Origin: Mesorhizobium loti
Lineage (GTDB): Bacteria; Pseudomonadota; Alphaproteobacteria; Rhizobiales; Rhizobiaceae
Length of the DNA stretch: 64,000 nt
Assembly (NCBI GenBank): GCA_014189435.1
Contig: CP050293.1
Coordinates: forward strand, 5,523,001 to 5,587,000
Direction: 5' to 3'
Made by a program: the position numbers and the translations under genes. The notes beneath the pieces are model-generated. The model had not been told where the DNA came from. It made no database searches and saw only the letters and a program-made list of their open reading frames with translations. Below, piece by piece: positions 25,793 to 35,522 of this stretch. Each line of letters opens with the position of its first letter. Within the stretch, counting starts at the first letter, position 1.

Positions 25793-27058
25793 ATGTTCGA
25801 AGCCTTTCGCAGCGGCCCGGTTTCCGGCCGCCTACGGCGGGCGCGTTTGCTGGCCACATGCCTTGCCGTGTCGCTCGTCGTGCCCCACATCGCCACTGCC
25901 GGCGACTACCGCCTCGGATCGCAGGACAAGCTCACCATCCGCGTTGCCGAATGGCAGACCGTGGAAGGCACATTCCGTGACTGGTCGGCGGTGAACGGCG
26001 AGTACACGGTCGGTCCATCCGGCACGCTGTCGGTGCCGTTCGCCGGCGAACTGCCGGCATCCGGCAAGACCACGTCCGAAATCGCAACGGCGATCGGCGA
26101 GGCTTTGCAGAAAAAGCTCGCTTTGTCAGACAGACCGGAAGCCTCGGTCGAGATGGCGCAGTTCCGGCCATTCTACATTTCGGGCGAAGTCCAGAACCCC
26201 GGCCAGTTTCCTTTTGTACCCGATCTGACAGTGTTGAAGGCCATCAGCGTCGCCGGAGGCATCCGGCGCAACGCCGACTACGGTCCCCAGCTCGGCAAGG
26301 ACCTGGTCACCGCCAAGGGCAATTTCGATATCTCTGACGACCAGCGCATTCGGCTGATCGTCAGGCGCGCCCGCATCGACGCGGACATGGCCGGCAAGGC
26401 GAGTTTCGACGTGCCGAAGGAGGCCGAGGGCGATCCGAGACTGCCAGCCATCGTCGCGGACGAGATGACGATCCTGACGGCTGACCAAAAGGCGCTGAAG
26501 CTGAAACTCGAGGCGCTCGACGATCTGAAAGGGGTTTTGGAATCCGAGATCGAATCGCTGCAGAAGAAGATCGTCAACCAGCAGCAGCAGGTCGACCTGG
26601 CACAGCAGCAACTCACCAGCATCGGCCCGCTGGCGCAGAAAGGCCTGATCGCCAACGCCCGGCTGCTGGATTCGCGGCAGTCGGTCGCCGACCTGCAGGG
26701 TAAGATCCTGGACTACGAAACGGCCATCCTCACCGCCAAGCAGGCGATCAGCAAGGCGAAGCAGGACGCTATCGATGCCCAGAACACCTTGAGCTCAAGT
26801 CTCGCCACCGACCGGCAGCAGACCGAAGCCGACCTGAACGAGGCCGCGCTGAAGGCGAATATGCAGAAGGGCCTGATAGCCCAGGCCACCGATCCCGCGA
26901 CGACGGCCGCTATGACAAATGATCAGCAGCCCACCCTGCTCTATTCACTGGTGCGCAATGTCGACGGCAAGACCAGCGAAATCGCCGCCAAGGAAGACAC
27001 ACTGGTGCTGCCTGGCGATGTGATCAAGGTCAAGCTGGCGCCGCTGGCCAGCCAGTAG
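25793..27058 (+). CDS. exoF: Outer-membrane polysaccharide export protein, ExoF-like
   Basis: This 421-aa protein has an N-terminal signal segment ending near ATAGDYRLG. A polysaccharide export sequence domain (YRLGSQDKLTIRVAEW) and an SLBB-type region (FYISGEVQNPGQFPFVPDLT) follow. A long coiled coil over about 220-360 then resembles the periplasmic part of membrane fusion proteins. This architecture is that of ExoF, which works with ExoP and ExoQ in export. I chose ATG 25793 because upstream in-frame codons overlap exoY in another frame and lack a signal peptide context. Confidence 0.9.
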   Translation: MFEAFRSGPVSGRLRRARLLATCLAVSLVVPHIATAGDYRLGSQDKLTIRVAEWQTVEGTFRDWSAVNGEYTVGPSGTLSVPFAGELPASGKTTSEIATAIGEALQKKLALSDRPEASVEMAQFRPFYISGEVQNPGQFPFVPDLTVLKAISVAGGIRRNADYGPQLGKDLVTAKGNFDISDDQRIRLIVRRARIDADMAGKASFDVPKEAEGDPRLPAIVADEMTILTADQKALKLKLEALDDLKGVLESEIESLQKKIVNQQQQVDLAQQQLTSIGPLAQKGLIANARLLDSRQSVADLQGKILDYETAILTAKQAISKAKQDAIDAQNTLSSSLATDRQQTEADLNEAALKANMQKGLIAQATDPATTAAMTNDQQPTLLYSLVRNVDGKTSEIAAKEDTLVLPGDVIKVKLAPLASQ

Positions 27059-27086
27059 TCCGACTTCCAACACGATCCAGTGTTTC

Positions 27087-27131
27087 GAGCCGGAGCCTCA
27101 CCCCGATAGAATCGGGATGAGGCTCTGGCTC
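27087..27131. terminator. Bidirectional terminator between exoF and exoQ
   Basis: Two 21-nt arms (27087-27107 and 27111-27131) pair with one G-U and one mismatch around a 3-nt loop. AGTTTGTTT follows on the + side. It lies between convergent exoF and exoQ, where a two-way terminator is expected. The rest of 27059-27250 holds nothing else visible. Confidence 0.75.
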
Positions 27132-27250
27132 AGTTTGTTTGAACATCTCCCTGCGGAAACTGTAATAACCGTCTCCGGATCGAGGCTTCCCGTCCGAGCA
27201 CATGCCTGCTCAAGGGGACGGCCGCTCCCTTCAGCCCGCGAGATGATAGT

Positions 27251-28570
27251 TCATGACCGACCGGCCGCCGCCGGACGGCCGGCATGCCGGGGCCAGTCGG
27301 CCTCGCCCCTGGCCGCCTCCGCCGGCTCCAGGGCCTGCGACCGCCGCGTGCGGGTAGTGACGACGGGCAGCCGCGCCAGCTTGAAGAAGCTGAAATACAT
27401 CAGGAAAGAGCCCATGATGTAGGGGTTGAGTATCTCGACCTCGACGAAGGAGCGGATCAAAAGCAGCACCATCACGCCGAAGAGGATCACCGAATCCGCC
27501 TGCCATGTCCTGAAGATCACCGCCGAAACGTGGCCGTAGAGCGTGCGCAGCATGATCAGCGATACCAGCGTCGCTCCGACGAAGCCGAGCTCGACGAGGG
27601 CTTCGATATAGGTGTTGTGGAAGTGGAAGCCGGTGCGGGTGGTGATGTAGAACTCGTTCCACAGCCGCTCGGCTTCGGCGAAGCCCTGCACCCAATAGGC
27701 GGCATAGCCGACGCCGAGAATCGGCGATTTCTGCACGGCGTTCCAGCCTTGCTCCCACAGATAGGTCCGCCCGGTGAGTGTCGAATCCTTGCCGAAGAGG
27801 CCGAGGACGAAGTCCATCAGCCCGAGATTCAAGGCGACGAAGGCAGTCACGACCAGCAGGCCGGCGCCGATCAGGAAGATCACCCGGCGATAGCGTCGTG
27901 ACAGAAGTTTGCTCATGGCAAGAAGCGCCACCAGCGCCAGAACCGCCGGTATCGAGGCCATCGAGGTGGCGGAATGCGACACGACCAGCACATAGGCCGA
28001 CAGCAGCACGACGGGCACCGCCAGGATGAAGCTCAGCCGGCCGCGCCTGTAGAACGCAAGGAAGACGGCGCAGAAATAGATGCCGAGCGAGCCGACAAAG
28101 CCGATCTGGTTCTTGGAGGCGAAGGCGCCGACAAAGTTGACGGTGCCGTCGAGAACGTCCTCGGAATAGTTCGCGACCTTCAGCGAATAGAGAAGGACGA
28201 CGAATATCCCGACCAGCGCCCCTATGGTCAGCGTGCGCACGCTGACGGTGCGCGCGGCGACATATGCGCAGGCGATATGGGAAAAATACTGGACCGACGT
28301 CCTTGCGGTGACGCCGGGAGCCTGCGACCAGAAAACCGAGAAGCAGACATAGGCGGCAAACAGCAGCGGCAGCCAGGCGCTGGACAGATGCCGCAGGAAC
28401 CGCCTGTAGTCGACCATGATGAGCGGAAGCCAGACCGCATAGTAGGCCAGGATCAGCACCTGGCCGAAAATGACCGAATAGGAAAACGCCCAGATCGAGA
28501 CGGCTACGGCAAAGGCACCATAGACAGAGTTCTTCTCGGGATCGATCAGCAGGGACTTTGGAATCTTCAT
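27251..28570 (-). CDS. exoQ: Exopolysaccharide polymerase, ExoQ/Wzy-like
   Basis: This 439-aa integral membrane protein has about 10-12 hydrophobic segments and the O-antigen ligase/polymerase-type periplasmic loop containing LTGRTYLWEQGW and FHFHNTYIEALVELG. It would polymerise the repeat units flipped by ExoT. I chose ATG 28570 (MKIPKSLLIDPEK). It converges on exoF. A weak copy of the exo operator motif, TTGTGC-AGT-GCAATA, lies about 100 nt upstream at 28662-28676. Confidence 0.87.
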   Translation of the reverse strand: MKIPKSLLIDPEKNSVYGAFAVAVSIWAFSYSVIFGQVLILAYYAVWLPLIMVDYRRFLRHLSSAWLPLLFAAYVCFSVFWSQAPGVTARTSVQYFSHIACAYVAARTVSVRTLTIGALVGIFVVLLYSLKVANYSEDVLDGTVNFVGAFASKNQIGFVGSLGIYFCAVFLAFYRRGRLSFILAVPVVLLSAYVLVVSHSATSMASIPAVLALVALLAMSKLLSRRYRRVIFLIGAGLLVVTAFVALNLGLMDFVLGLFGKDSTLTGRTYLWEQGWNAVQKSPILGVGYAAYWVQGFAEAERLWNEFYITTRTGFHFHNTYIEALVELGFVGATLVSLIMLRTLYGHVSAVIFRTWQADSVILFGVMVLLLIRSFVEVEILNPYIMGSFLMYFSFFKLARLPVVTTRTRRSQALEPAEAARGEADWPRHAGRPAAAGRS

Positions 28571-28799
28571 CTCAGAGTCCCGCCGACGCGACCCAGGGCC
28601 GGCAAGCCATGAGCCGGCCGGAATCTGCGCAAACATGGTCGTGCAATAAACGGCGTCTCCATTGTGCAGTGCAATATAACCTATCGCGCCCGGCGCTCAA
28701 TGGCAAATCCGGTCACCTTGTCTTACAGCGCGGCATTTGCGGAGAGGTCCGTCCGGCCTGATGGCCTGGATCAGGCTCTGTCTCCTGTCGGCGCAAACG

Positions 28800-29627
28800 C
28801 TACCACAGGGCTCCGCCGGTGATCTGTATGTTTTCCATGGTGATGCCCATGGCCAGGTCCGAGCACAGGAAGACCGCCAGAGCCGCGATCTCCTGCGGTT
28901 GCAGCATGCGCTGCTGCGGGTTGCCTTTGGCGATCTCGGCCATCGCTTCCTCAGCGGTGCGCCCCTTGCCCTCGCGCTCGACGACTTGCGCCACGTTGCG
29001 GCGCATCAGTTCAGTTTCGACCCAGGTCGGGCTGATCATGACGCAGGTGACGCCATGCGCGGCCCCTTCCAGTGCCACGCAGCGCGTGAGACCGAGAAGG
29101 CCGGCCTTGGACGCGCAGTAGGCAGGGTTGTCCCTCCAGCCGACCGAGGCGGCGGTCGAGCCGATATTGACGATGCGGCCCCAGCCGCGCTCGATCATGC
29201 CGGGGAGAACCGCGCGGGTGGCGCGGAAGGCGCCGGTCAGGTTGGTGTCGACGATCTTGTCCCACAGCGCGTCGGAATGGCCGCAGACCGGCTGCTCGGC
29301 GGTGGTGCCCGCGGCGTTGACCAGGATGTCCGCCGGTCCGATGGCGGCTTCGGCGTCCGCCGCGAAACGATTGGTGACGTCGCTGTCGCGCACGTCGAGA
29401 TGGGCGGCATAAACCTTGGTGCCATGGGCTGAAAGGGTAGACCGCACACGCTCGATCTCGTCCACGCCTGGATAGTAGGCGGCATCGGACCTGTCAGAGC
29501 CGGGCGGCGCGATGTAGGAGCCGACGGCAACGTTGGCGCCGGCCTCGGCCAAAGCCGTGGCAATGGCGAAGCCCATGCCCGAGAAACCGCCGGTGACGAT
29601 GGCGCTGCGGCCGGAAAGGTTGTTCAT
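28800..29627 (-). CDS. SDR family oxidoreductase
   Basis: This 275-aa classical short-chain dehydrogenase has the cofactor motif TGGFSGMG near residue 11, an NAAGTTA variant of NNAG, catalytic Ser in NIGSTAAS and the YCASK motif. The proposed start is ATG 29627, with GGAG about 10 nt upstream. It lies downstream of the acetone carboxylase genes on the same strand, 96 nt after acxC. It could oxidise or reduce a related ketone or alcohol such as 2-propanol/acetone, but the substrate is not evident. Confidence 0.85.
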   Translation of the reverse strand: MNNLSGRSAIVTGGFSGMGFAIATALAEAGANVAVGSYIAPPGSDRSDAAYYPGVDEIERVRSTLSAHGTKVYAAHLDVRDSDVTNRFAADAEAAIGPADILVNAAGTTAEQPVCGHSDALWDKIVDTNLTGAFRATRAVLPGMIERGWGRIVNIGSTAASVGWRDNPAYCASKAGLLGLTRCVALEGAAHGVTCVMISPTWVETELMRRNVAQVVEREGKGRTAEEAMAEIAKGNPQQRMLQPQEIAALAVFLCSDLAMGITMENIQITGGALW

Positions 29628-29723
29628 GGCGCACGGTCTCCGCTTTGTTCCGGGCAGGCAATCAGGCCTGACCGGATTTGGCAATCATACCGGCCAGCCT
29701 CCATCGACAGCGATTCATGTTTC

Positions 29724-30209
29724 CTAGAGCGGCTTGCCCAGCCATTCGCGATAGAAGCCTTCGAGGTCGGGCTCGAAATCGTGGACGATGGGATAACCGG
29801 GCGCCGCCGCTTCCACCTCATGCAGCGTGCCGCATTCCGGGCAGATGAATTCACGGATTTCCATCCATTCGGGATCGGGGAGATCGCTGTTGGGATAGAT
29901 CTCGCGCAGCGCCTCCTCGGTGTTGCGGACGTTGATCGCGGCGTTGAGCTTCCAGTTCTTGCGATAGTCGCCGAAGGAATGGCCGCATTCGCAGCGGGTT
30001 ATCCGCCCATCGCCGCTCTGGCAGATGAACAGGTGATCCGAGACCGGCAGCAGGATCGGATCCTTCCAGGCGACGCGGTCCTGATAGACGGCGACCATCT
30101 TGAAGAAGCGGTCATCATCCTTGTAGGCGCTCATGATGCGCCTTGTCTGCGGCCAGGGCAGCTTGCCGGCGGCCAAATCGCCGAGGACTTCCTTGCTGTA
30201 CGAGGTCAT
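29724..30209 (-). CDS. acxC: Acetone carboxylase gamma subunit
   Basis: This 161-aa protein contains CECGHSFGDYRKNWK and FICPECGTLHE, two Cys pairs that suggest a zinc-ribbon-like site. Size and sequence match the third subunit of acetone carboxylase, and its presence separates this operon from hydantoinase/oxoprolinase operons, which lack it. The complex carboxylates acetone to acetoacetate using ATP. It overlaps acxB by 4 nt. Confidence 0.85.
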   Translation of the reverse strand: MTSYSKEVLGDLAAGKLPWPQTRRIMSAYKDDDRFFKMVAVYQDRVAWKDPILLPVSDHLFICQSGDGRITRCECGHSFGDYRKNWKLNAAINVRNTEEALREIYPNSDLPDPEWMEIREFICPECGTLHEVEAAAPGYPIVHDFEPDLEGFYREWLGKPL

Positions 30210-32410
30210 GGCTTTGCTCCCGGCATGAAGATCGACTTCGCGTCGACGTTCCAGAAATCGCTGAAATCCCTGGTGAAGCGCGACGACAGCTTGATCGCGC
30301 TGGCGTACATTTTCTTCACCTCCGGCGCGAAGTCGGCCTTTTCGACTCGGCCACGCTCCTTGGCTATCCAGTCCGAAACCGGGATCGCCTTGGCCAGACG
30401 CTCCTTGCGCATGGCGGCGCGACGCTCGACCGTGGCGTCGATATCGGCAACGGGATAGCCGTCCTCATCGTCCTCCAGCACGATGCCGAACACCTGGTCC
30501 GCCGCTTCGCGGGTGAGAAAGCCGTTCTCGACATCCCAGGCCGTCTTGATCGGATCGCGCTCCAGCACGTCGCCATAGCCGCCGCCGCCATTGTAGGAAT
30601 GGCTGAAGATATCGCCGGATTTGTGTGGCGAGGTGATGTAGGGGCCCTCGACCACAACATGGTCGCCGCCGATGTTCCGCTCGTAATCCGAGACATGCGG
30701 GTCGATGCCGGGCGCATGCGCCAGCGGTTCGCCTCTTGCGGCCAGTTCGTGGATGTTGGAATTGCGCACCGCGCGATGCTTCTGGCAGGTCGGCGCGGGA
30801 TAACCGCCGCACATGCCGGCATTGTCGAACACGCGCGAGGAGTGCTCCGAGGTGTGGAGCCGCAGATGCGAAGTCTTGTTGATCAGCCAGGTCGAGACAA
30901 ACGAACAGCCGCCGCGATATTTGCCGGCCCCGCCGGAGTTGGGCACGATCGAGCGGCCGATATAGACCATCGGCATCGACTGTTCCCAGACCTCGATGTT
31001 GCCCATGTCGGATTCCGGATTCCAGCCGACATAGGCGGTGTCGAGACCATCCTTGATGGCCAGTGCACCGGAACCGGCGGCGGCGCACTCGAAATGCGCC
31101 ATGCCGAACGGCGTGCCGTACTGGCTTTCGCCGCCCATCTCGATCATCGGGCTGTTGACCTGGCCGACGAAGGCCTCCTCGACATAACCGCGCGCCACGA
31201 AGCTGCGCGACAAAAGCCGCTGGAAGACGCCGTAGGCCGGCAGCAGCAAGGCCCATGAGGTGGCGGTGGCCACCATCTCGTTGTCGGGGTTGGTCCAGGT
31301 GCCGTGCGGCAATTTCAGCTCGGTCGCCATCCAGGCGCCGTCATTGACCAGGCCTTCGAAATTCATGTGCTGGGTCAAGGTGACGAACATGCCGCCATCC
31401 ATGCCGGCCGGCGTGCAGTTCATCGAATGATAGCCCCAGGGCTGCGTGCCCTCGAAGTCCATGGTGATCTTGCCGTCGGTGGTGATTTCCATCTCGATCG
31501 GGATGTTGTAGAGCCAGTCGGGATCGCCGAGCAGCTGGAAGCCGGGCTTTCCCGCCGTGACGTGGCCGTAAAGAGTGTGGCCGCGATAGATGCCGGGCAC
31601 GGTGAGCTGGCGGGTGCGGGCGAGCTGGGCGCGACGGCCTTCCTCGATGAACTCCTTCGACACCTTCATCCAGTAGTCGAGGCCGATCTCCGAGATCAAC
31701 TGCTTGACGCTTTCGCGCATGTCGATGCAGGAGGCGACCTTGGCCTTCTCGTCGAGCACCCAGTAGATCGGCATGCGCAGATTGCGCTCGCAGCGGATGA
31801 CATAGTCGCGGCGGATCTCATCGTTCTCGCCGATCTTCTCGGCGCACACGAACAGGCCTTCGGTGAAGCGCTCCTGCGCCAAGCAGACGTCGCCGCCCGG
31901 CGTGATGCCGCCGGCTTCCAGCTCATGGCAGACCGCACCGGCCCAGCCGACCAGCGTGCCTTCATGGAAGATCGGCACCACGTCCATGACATCAGGCACC
32001 TGCACGGTGCCGATGAAGGCATCGTTGTTGGCGAAGATGTCGCCTTCGCGGATCTTCGGGTTTTCCTCGTAGCCGTTTTTGATCATCCATTTGATGAAGC
32101 GGCTCATCGTATGGACATGCACCATGATGCCGTTGGACAGCGCGATGGCATCGCCTTCGGGCGTGTAGATGGCGACCACCATCTCGCCGACCTCGCGCAC
32201 GCCGGGCGAGGCCGAGATGCGGCGGGCCATTTCGCGCGCCGAGACGCAATAGGCGCGCAGCTTGGTGTGCAGCGTCTCGAATTTCAGCGGATCCTGGTTG
32301 CGCAGGGTGAGTTCCGTGATGCCGTCATAGCAGCCGGTCTCTTCCATCAGCCGCTCGGAATCGAGCAGTCTTTCGCGAAGGCGCAGGGCCGAGGCAGGTT
32401 TGTCCAACAT
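30206..32410 (-). CDS. acxB: Acetone carboxylase alpha subunit (HyuB-like)
   Basis: This 734-aa protein of the hydantoinase B family starts MLDKPASALRLRERLLDSER and contains EGDIFANNDAFIGTVQVPD and HELEAGGITPGG, typical of the metal-containing acetone carboxylase alpha subunit (about 85 kDa). It follows acxA by 13 nt and overlaps acxC. With acxA it forms the heterohexameric enzyme that makes acetoacetate from acetone and bicarbonate. Activity on acetophenone-like ketones is the main alternative, but the gamma subunit favours acetone. Confidence 0.85.
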   Translation of the reverse strand: MLDKPASALRLRERLLDSERLMEETGCYDGITELTLRNQDPLKFETLHTKLRAYCVSAREMARRISASPGVREVGEMVVAIYTPEGDAIALSNGIMVHVHTMSRFIKWMIKNGYEENPKIREGDIFANNDAFIGTVQVPDVMDVVPIFHEGTLVGWAGAVCHELEAGGITPGGDVCLAQERFTEGLFVCAEKIGENDEIRRDYVIRCERNLRMPIYWVLDEKAKVASCIDMRESVKQLISEIGLDYWMKVSKEFIEEGRRAQLARTRQLTVPGIYRGHTLYGHVTAGKPGFQLLGDPDWLYNIPIEMEITTDGKITMDFEGTQPWGYHSMNCTPAGMDGGMFVTLTQHMNFEGLVNDGAWMATELKLPHGTWTNPDNEMVATATSWALLLPAYGVFQRLLSRSFVARGYVEEAFVGQVNSPMIEMGGESQYGTPFGMAHFECAAAGSGALAIKDGLDTAYVGWNPESDMGNIEVWEQSMPMVYIGRSIVPNSGGAGKYRGGCSFVSTWLINKTSHLRLHTSEHSSRVFDNAGMCGGYPAPTCQKHRAVRNSNIHELAARGEPLAHAPGIDPHVSDYERNIGGDHVVVEGPYITSPHKSGDIFSHSYNGGGGYGDVLERDPIKTAWDVENGFLTREAADQVFGIVLEDDEDGYPVADIDATVERRAAMRKERLAKAIPVSDWIAKERGRVEKADFAPEVKKMYASAIKLSSRFTRDFSDFWNVDAKSIFMPGAKP

Positions 32411-32423
32411 GGCGGTCGCCCTC

Positions 32424-34583
32424 TCAAGCGTGGGTGTAGTGCAGCAGCGTCCATTCATCGACATGGACGCGATCCAGCGGATGAACGACGAGCGTGGTGG
32501 CGGGATGTTCGATGATGGCCGGGCCGATCACTTCGTGGCCGGGTTGCAGCTGGTCCATCTCATAGAGATTGGCCTTATGCCAGCGTCCGCCAATATAGGC
32601 CTCGCGCACGCCCTTGTGGGCGGCTGCCGGATTGGAGGCGCCGAGCGGCCGCTTGAGCAGCACCGGCTTGACCTTGTCGGCGGTGGCGATCAGCCCGAGT
32701 TCGGTGATGGTGAAGCCGGCTTCGCCATAGCGCGATACGCGATGGTTGACCTTGGCGTAGACCGCCTCGAACTCGTCGATAACCCTACGCATGTCGTCGG
32801 CCGAATTGACCTCGGCGAGCGGCGCCATCACCTCGACATCCTCGAGCTGGCCGGTGTAGCGCATCATCAGGAACGGCACGGTCCTGATCTTTTCGCGCGC
32901 GTGGCCGTCGGCGATCATCTCGTCGACCGCGGCCTTGGTCAGGTCGTTCCAGACCGTGGTGACCTTTGCGCCGAAGGCGGCCAGCGTCGCCTCGTCGGCG
33001 CGTGACGGAATGTCGTGCTGCGTCGACACCGAATGCCGGCGCATGAAATCGGCCGTGGTGCAGCCGAAGGCGGAGAAGGCGGCCGCGAACTGGAAGGTGA
33101 TGATGTCCTTGAAGCCTATGCCCCTGGAGCAGCCGGCCAGATGCAGCGGACCGGAGCCGCCATAGGACAGCAGTGTGAACTCCGAAGGATGAATGCCTTG
33201 GCCCGAGATGACGCGGCGCAGCGCGTTGTTGGCATCGGATTCCAGCATGTCGATCATGCCTTCGGCGGCTTCCTCCACCCCGACGCCCAATATGTCGGAG
33301 CATTTCTCCTGGAAGGCGCGGCGCGCCTTTTCGACCTGCAGCACGACCTTGCCGCCGAGGAAGTAATGCGGGTTAAGGCGGCCGAGAATGGCGTCGCAAT
33401 CGGCGATGGTCGGTTCGGTGCCGCCGCGATCGAAGCAGATCGGACCGGGATCCGAGCCGGCGCTTTCCGGCCCAAGCGAGACCTTCTTGGTCAGGGGATC
33501 AACCTTGAGGATCATGCCGGCGCCGGCGCCGATGGTGTCGAGATGCAGCGTCGGCACGTTGAGCTTGAAACGATCCATCAGCGGCTCGTTCTCGATCCGC
33601 GTCTGGCCGCGTGTGATGACGCCCATGTCGAAAGAGGTTCCGCCCATGTCCGAGCAGATCAGCGAGTCGTTGCCGATCAGCTTGCCGACATAGGCCGCAC
33701 CGAGGATGCCGCCGATCGGGCCTGAGATCATGGTTTCGTGCAGTCGCGGGTGGTTGATCGAGGTCAGGCCGCCGAAGGAGAGCAGCGTCTGCACGCCATA
33801 TTTGAAGCCGTATTTCTTCGAAACGTCCTCGATGCCCTTGAGCTGCTTGCGGCCACGCGAGGTAGCGTAGGCCTCGATCAGCACCGAGTTCAGCCGCGAC
33901 TGCTCGCGGATGACCGGGCGGACCTCGTGGCTGGTGTAGACGATGATGTCGGCGCCGGCCTTGTCGACCTCTTCGCGGCAGATCTCGGCGATGCGCTTCT
34001 CGTGCACCGGATTGACGTGCGAGAAGATGGTCATGATGCAGATCGCCTCGACCTTGTCGGCGATCAGTTTTTTGGCGGCGGCGGAGACCTCATGCTCGTA
34101 GAGCGGCAGCACGATGTCGCCGAACTGGTCGATGCGCTCGGTGACGCCATGCGTGCGGCGGCGCGGCACCAGCGGATCGGGATGGTGATGGGTGACGGCA
34201 TGCAGCCGGTCGGCATAGGAATAGTCGGCCCAGGCCTGCAGCCCGCGGCCCATCAGGATCATGTCTTCCAGGCCCTTGGTGGTGATCAGGCCGAGCCGAC
34301 GCCCGGTGCGCGACAACAGCGTGTTGAGCATGCCGGTGCCGGAATAGAGCACGACGTTGACGCCGGAAAACAATGATTCCAGCGAGATGCCCCAGGCATC
34401 CGCCGCGTCCTCGGCCGAAGCCAGAAAACCCTCGGCTTCGTTCTTCGGCGTGGTCGCCGACTTGCCGATCTTGAAGTGGCCGTCCTGATCGACAAGGATC
34501 GTGTCGGTCATGGTGCCGCCGGCGTCGATGCCAATCACGATTGGGTTGCCGACGATGGGGGCGGTGAGATTGGGTTGGGTCAC
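32424..34583 (-). CDS. acxA: Acetone carboxylase beta subunit (HyuA-like)
   Basis: This 719-aa protein belongs to the hydantoinase A/oxoprolinase family. The GTG start at 34583 has GAGG upstream. The phosphate-binding motif GIDAGGTMTDTILVD is near residue 18, and SDMGGTSFDMGV lies in the second half of the actin-like fold. Size matches the 78-kDa ATP-using subunit. It is the first gene of acxABC and is divergent from the LuxR-type regulator. The usual sigma-54 activator gene acxR is not seen beside it. Confidence 0.85.
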   Translation of the reverse strand: MTQPNLTAPIVGNPIVIGIDAGGTMTDTILVDQDGHFKIGKSATTPKNEAEGFLASAEDAADAWGISLESLFSGVNVVLYSGTGMLNTLLSRTGRRLGLITTKGLEDMILMGRGLQAWADYSYADRLHAVTHHHPDPLVPRRRTHGVTERIDQFGDIVLPLYEHEVSAAAKKLIADKVEAICIMTIFSHVNPVHEKRIAEICREEVDKAGADIIVYTSHEVRPVIREQSRLNSVLIEAYATSRGRKQLKGIEDVSKKYGFKYGVQTLLSFGGLTSINHPRLHETMISGPIGGILGAAYVGKLIGNDSLICSDMGGTSFDMGVITRGQTRIENEPLMDRFKLNVPTLHLDTIGAGAGMILKVDPLTKKVSLGPESAGSDPGPICFDRGGTEPTIADCDAILGRLNPHYFLGGKVVLQVEKARRAFQEKCSDILGVGVEEAAEGMIDMLESDANNALRRVISGQGIHPSEFTLLSYGGSGPLHLAGCSRGIGFKDIITFQFAAAFSAFGCTTADFMRRHSVSTQHDIPSRADEATLAAFGAKVTTVWNDLTKAAVDEMIADGHAREKIRTVPFLMMRYTGQLEDVEVMAPLAEVNSADDMRRVIDEFEAVYAKVNHRVSRYGEAGFTITELGLIATADKVKPVLLKRPLGASNPAAAHKGVREAYIGGRWHKANLYEMDQLQPGHEVIGPAIIEHPATTLVVHPLDRVHVDEWTLLHYTHA

Positions 34584-34701
34584 GGTCGCCTCGGGATCTG
34601 GTCTAGGTTGACGCCAGGCTAGATTCGACAGGCGGCGTCGCGCCATATGCCTAAAGACACAATGACGGTTGGGCTGGGATCGCCGAGAAAAGGGCATGCG
34701 C

Positions 34702-35475
34702 ATGGGCAATATCTGGGCGCCGCTCGCCAAGGCGATCGCCGCCACCGGCACGGACAGGCATGTCGATTGCCTGATCGACCTGATCGGCGCCGACATCGAG
34801 CACGACCTCGTCACGGTGACGCGCTATTCGGCGACGCAGACACCCGAATTCATCAAGCACCGGCGCTTCTCGGATGAAATGGTCCGGCGCTATCTCGACA
34901 ATTACTACGTCTTCGACCCGTTCTATGCCTCGTGGCGGCGCGAACGAAGGCTCGGCATCATGCCGCTGAAACGGCTCGCCGACGACGAGGCCAAGCGCGG
35001 CCAGTACATAGCCGGCTTCCTGGCGCAGTCGGAGATCTGCGACGAGGTCGGCATCATGCTGGCCGATGGCGGCGACTGCTGCCTCGGCATCTTCCTCGAC
35101 CGCTCGACCACCACATTCAAGGATAGCGAGATCGCCCTGCTGGATGAGCGGCTGCCGGTGTTCGAGGCGCTGCACGCGCTCGACATCAAGGCGCGCGGAA
35201 CCGAATTCTCCCGCACGTCGGCGCCGACAGGCCCCGGCGCCTCGCCCCGGCAGGAGCCGACCATTCCAGCCAGCCTGTGGCCGGAGCTGTCGCTGCGGGA
35301 GCGGGAACTTGTCCAGCTGATCCTTGCCGGCCATCCGACGGCGAACATCGCCGAGCGCCTCGGCATCACCGTCGGCACGGTCAAGAACCATCGCCGGCGC
35401 ATCTACGAGAAGCTCGACATCACCACGGAGCGAGAATTGTTTTTGCAGTTCTTCCAGCACCAAGCGGATCGCTAG
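34702..35475 (+). CDS. LuxR-family transcriptional regulator divergent from acxABC
   Basis: This 257-aa protein has an N-terminal sensor region without a recognised family and a C-terminal LuxR helix-turn-helix, with LSLRERELVQLILAGHPTANIAERLGI (shown in part) and VGTVKNHRRRIYEKLDI. I chose ATG 34702, with AAAGGG 7 nt upstream; ATG 34696 is the alternative. Its start lies 118 nt from acxA, so it probably controls the acetone operon. No phosphoacceptor domain or autoinducer-synthase gene is visible. Confidence 0.83.
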   Translation: MGNIWAPLAKAIAATGTDRHVDCLIDLIGADIEHDLVTVTRYSATQTPEFIKHRRFSDEMVRRYLDNYYVFDPFYASWRRERRLGIMPLKRLADDEAKRGQYIAGFLAQSEICDEVGIMLADGGDCCLGIFLDRSTTTFKDSEIALLDERLPVFEALHALDIKARGTEFSRTSAPTGPGASPRQEPTIPASLWPELSLRERELVQLILAGHPTANIAERLGITVGTVKNHRRRIYEKLDITTERELFLQFFQHQADR

Positions 35476-35522
35476 CCGGGGTTCACGCGACCATCCGATT
35501 CATGACTCTTTCCCGTCGCGGA

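Noticed and set aside
30206..34583. Hydantoinase or 5-oxoprolinase subunits
   Set aside because: The two large subunits alone would allow it, but the third 161-aa gene with two Cys pairs is the acetone carboxylase gamma subunit.
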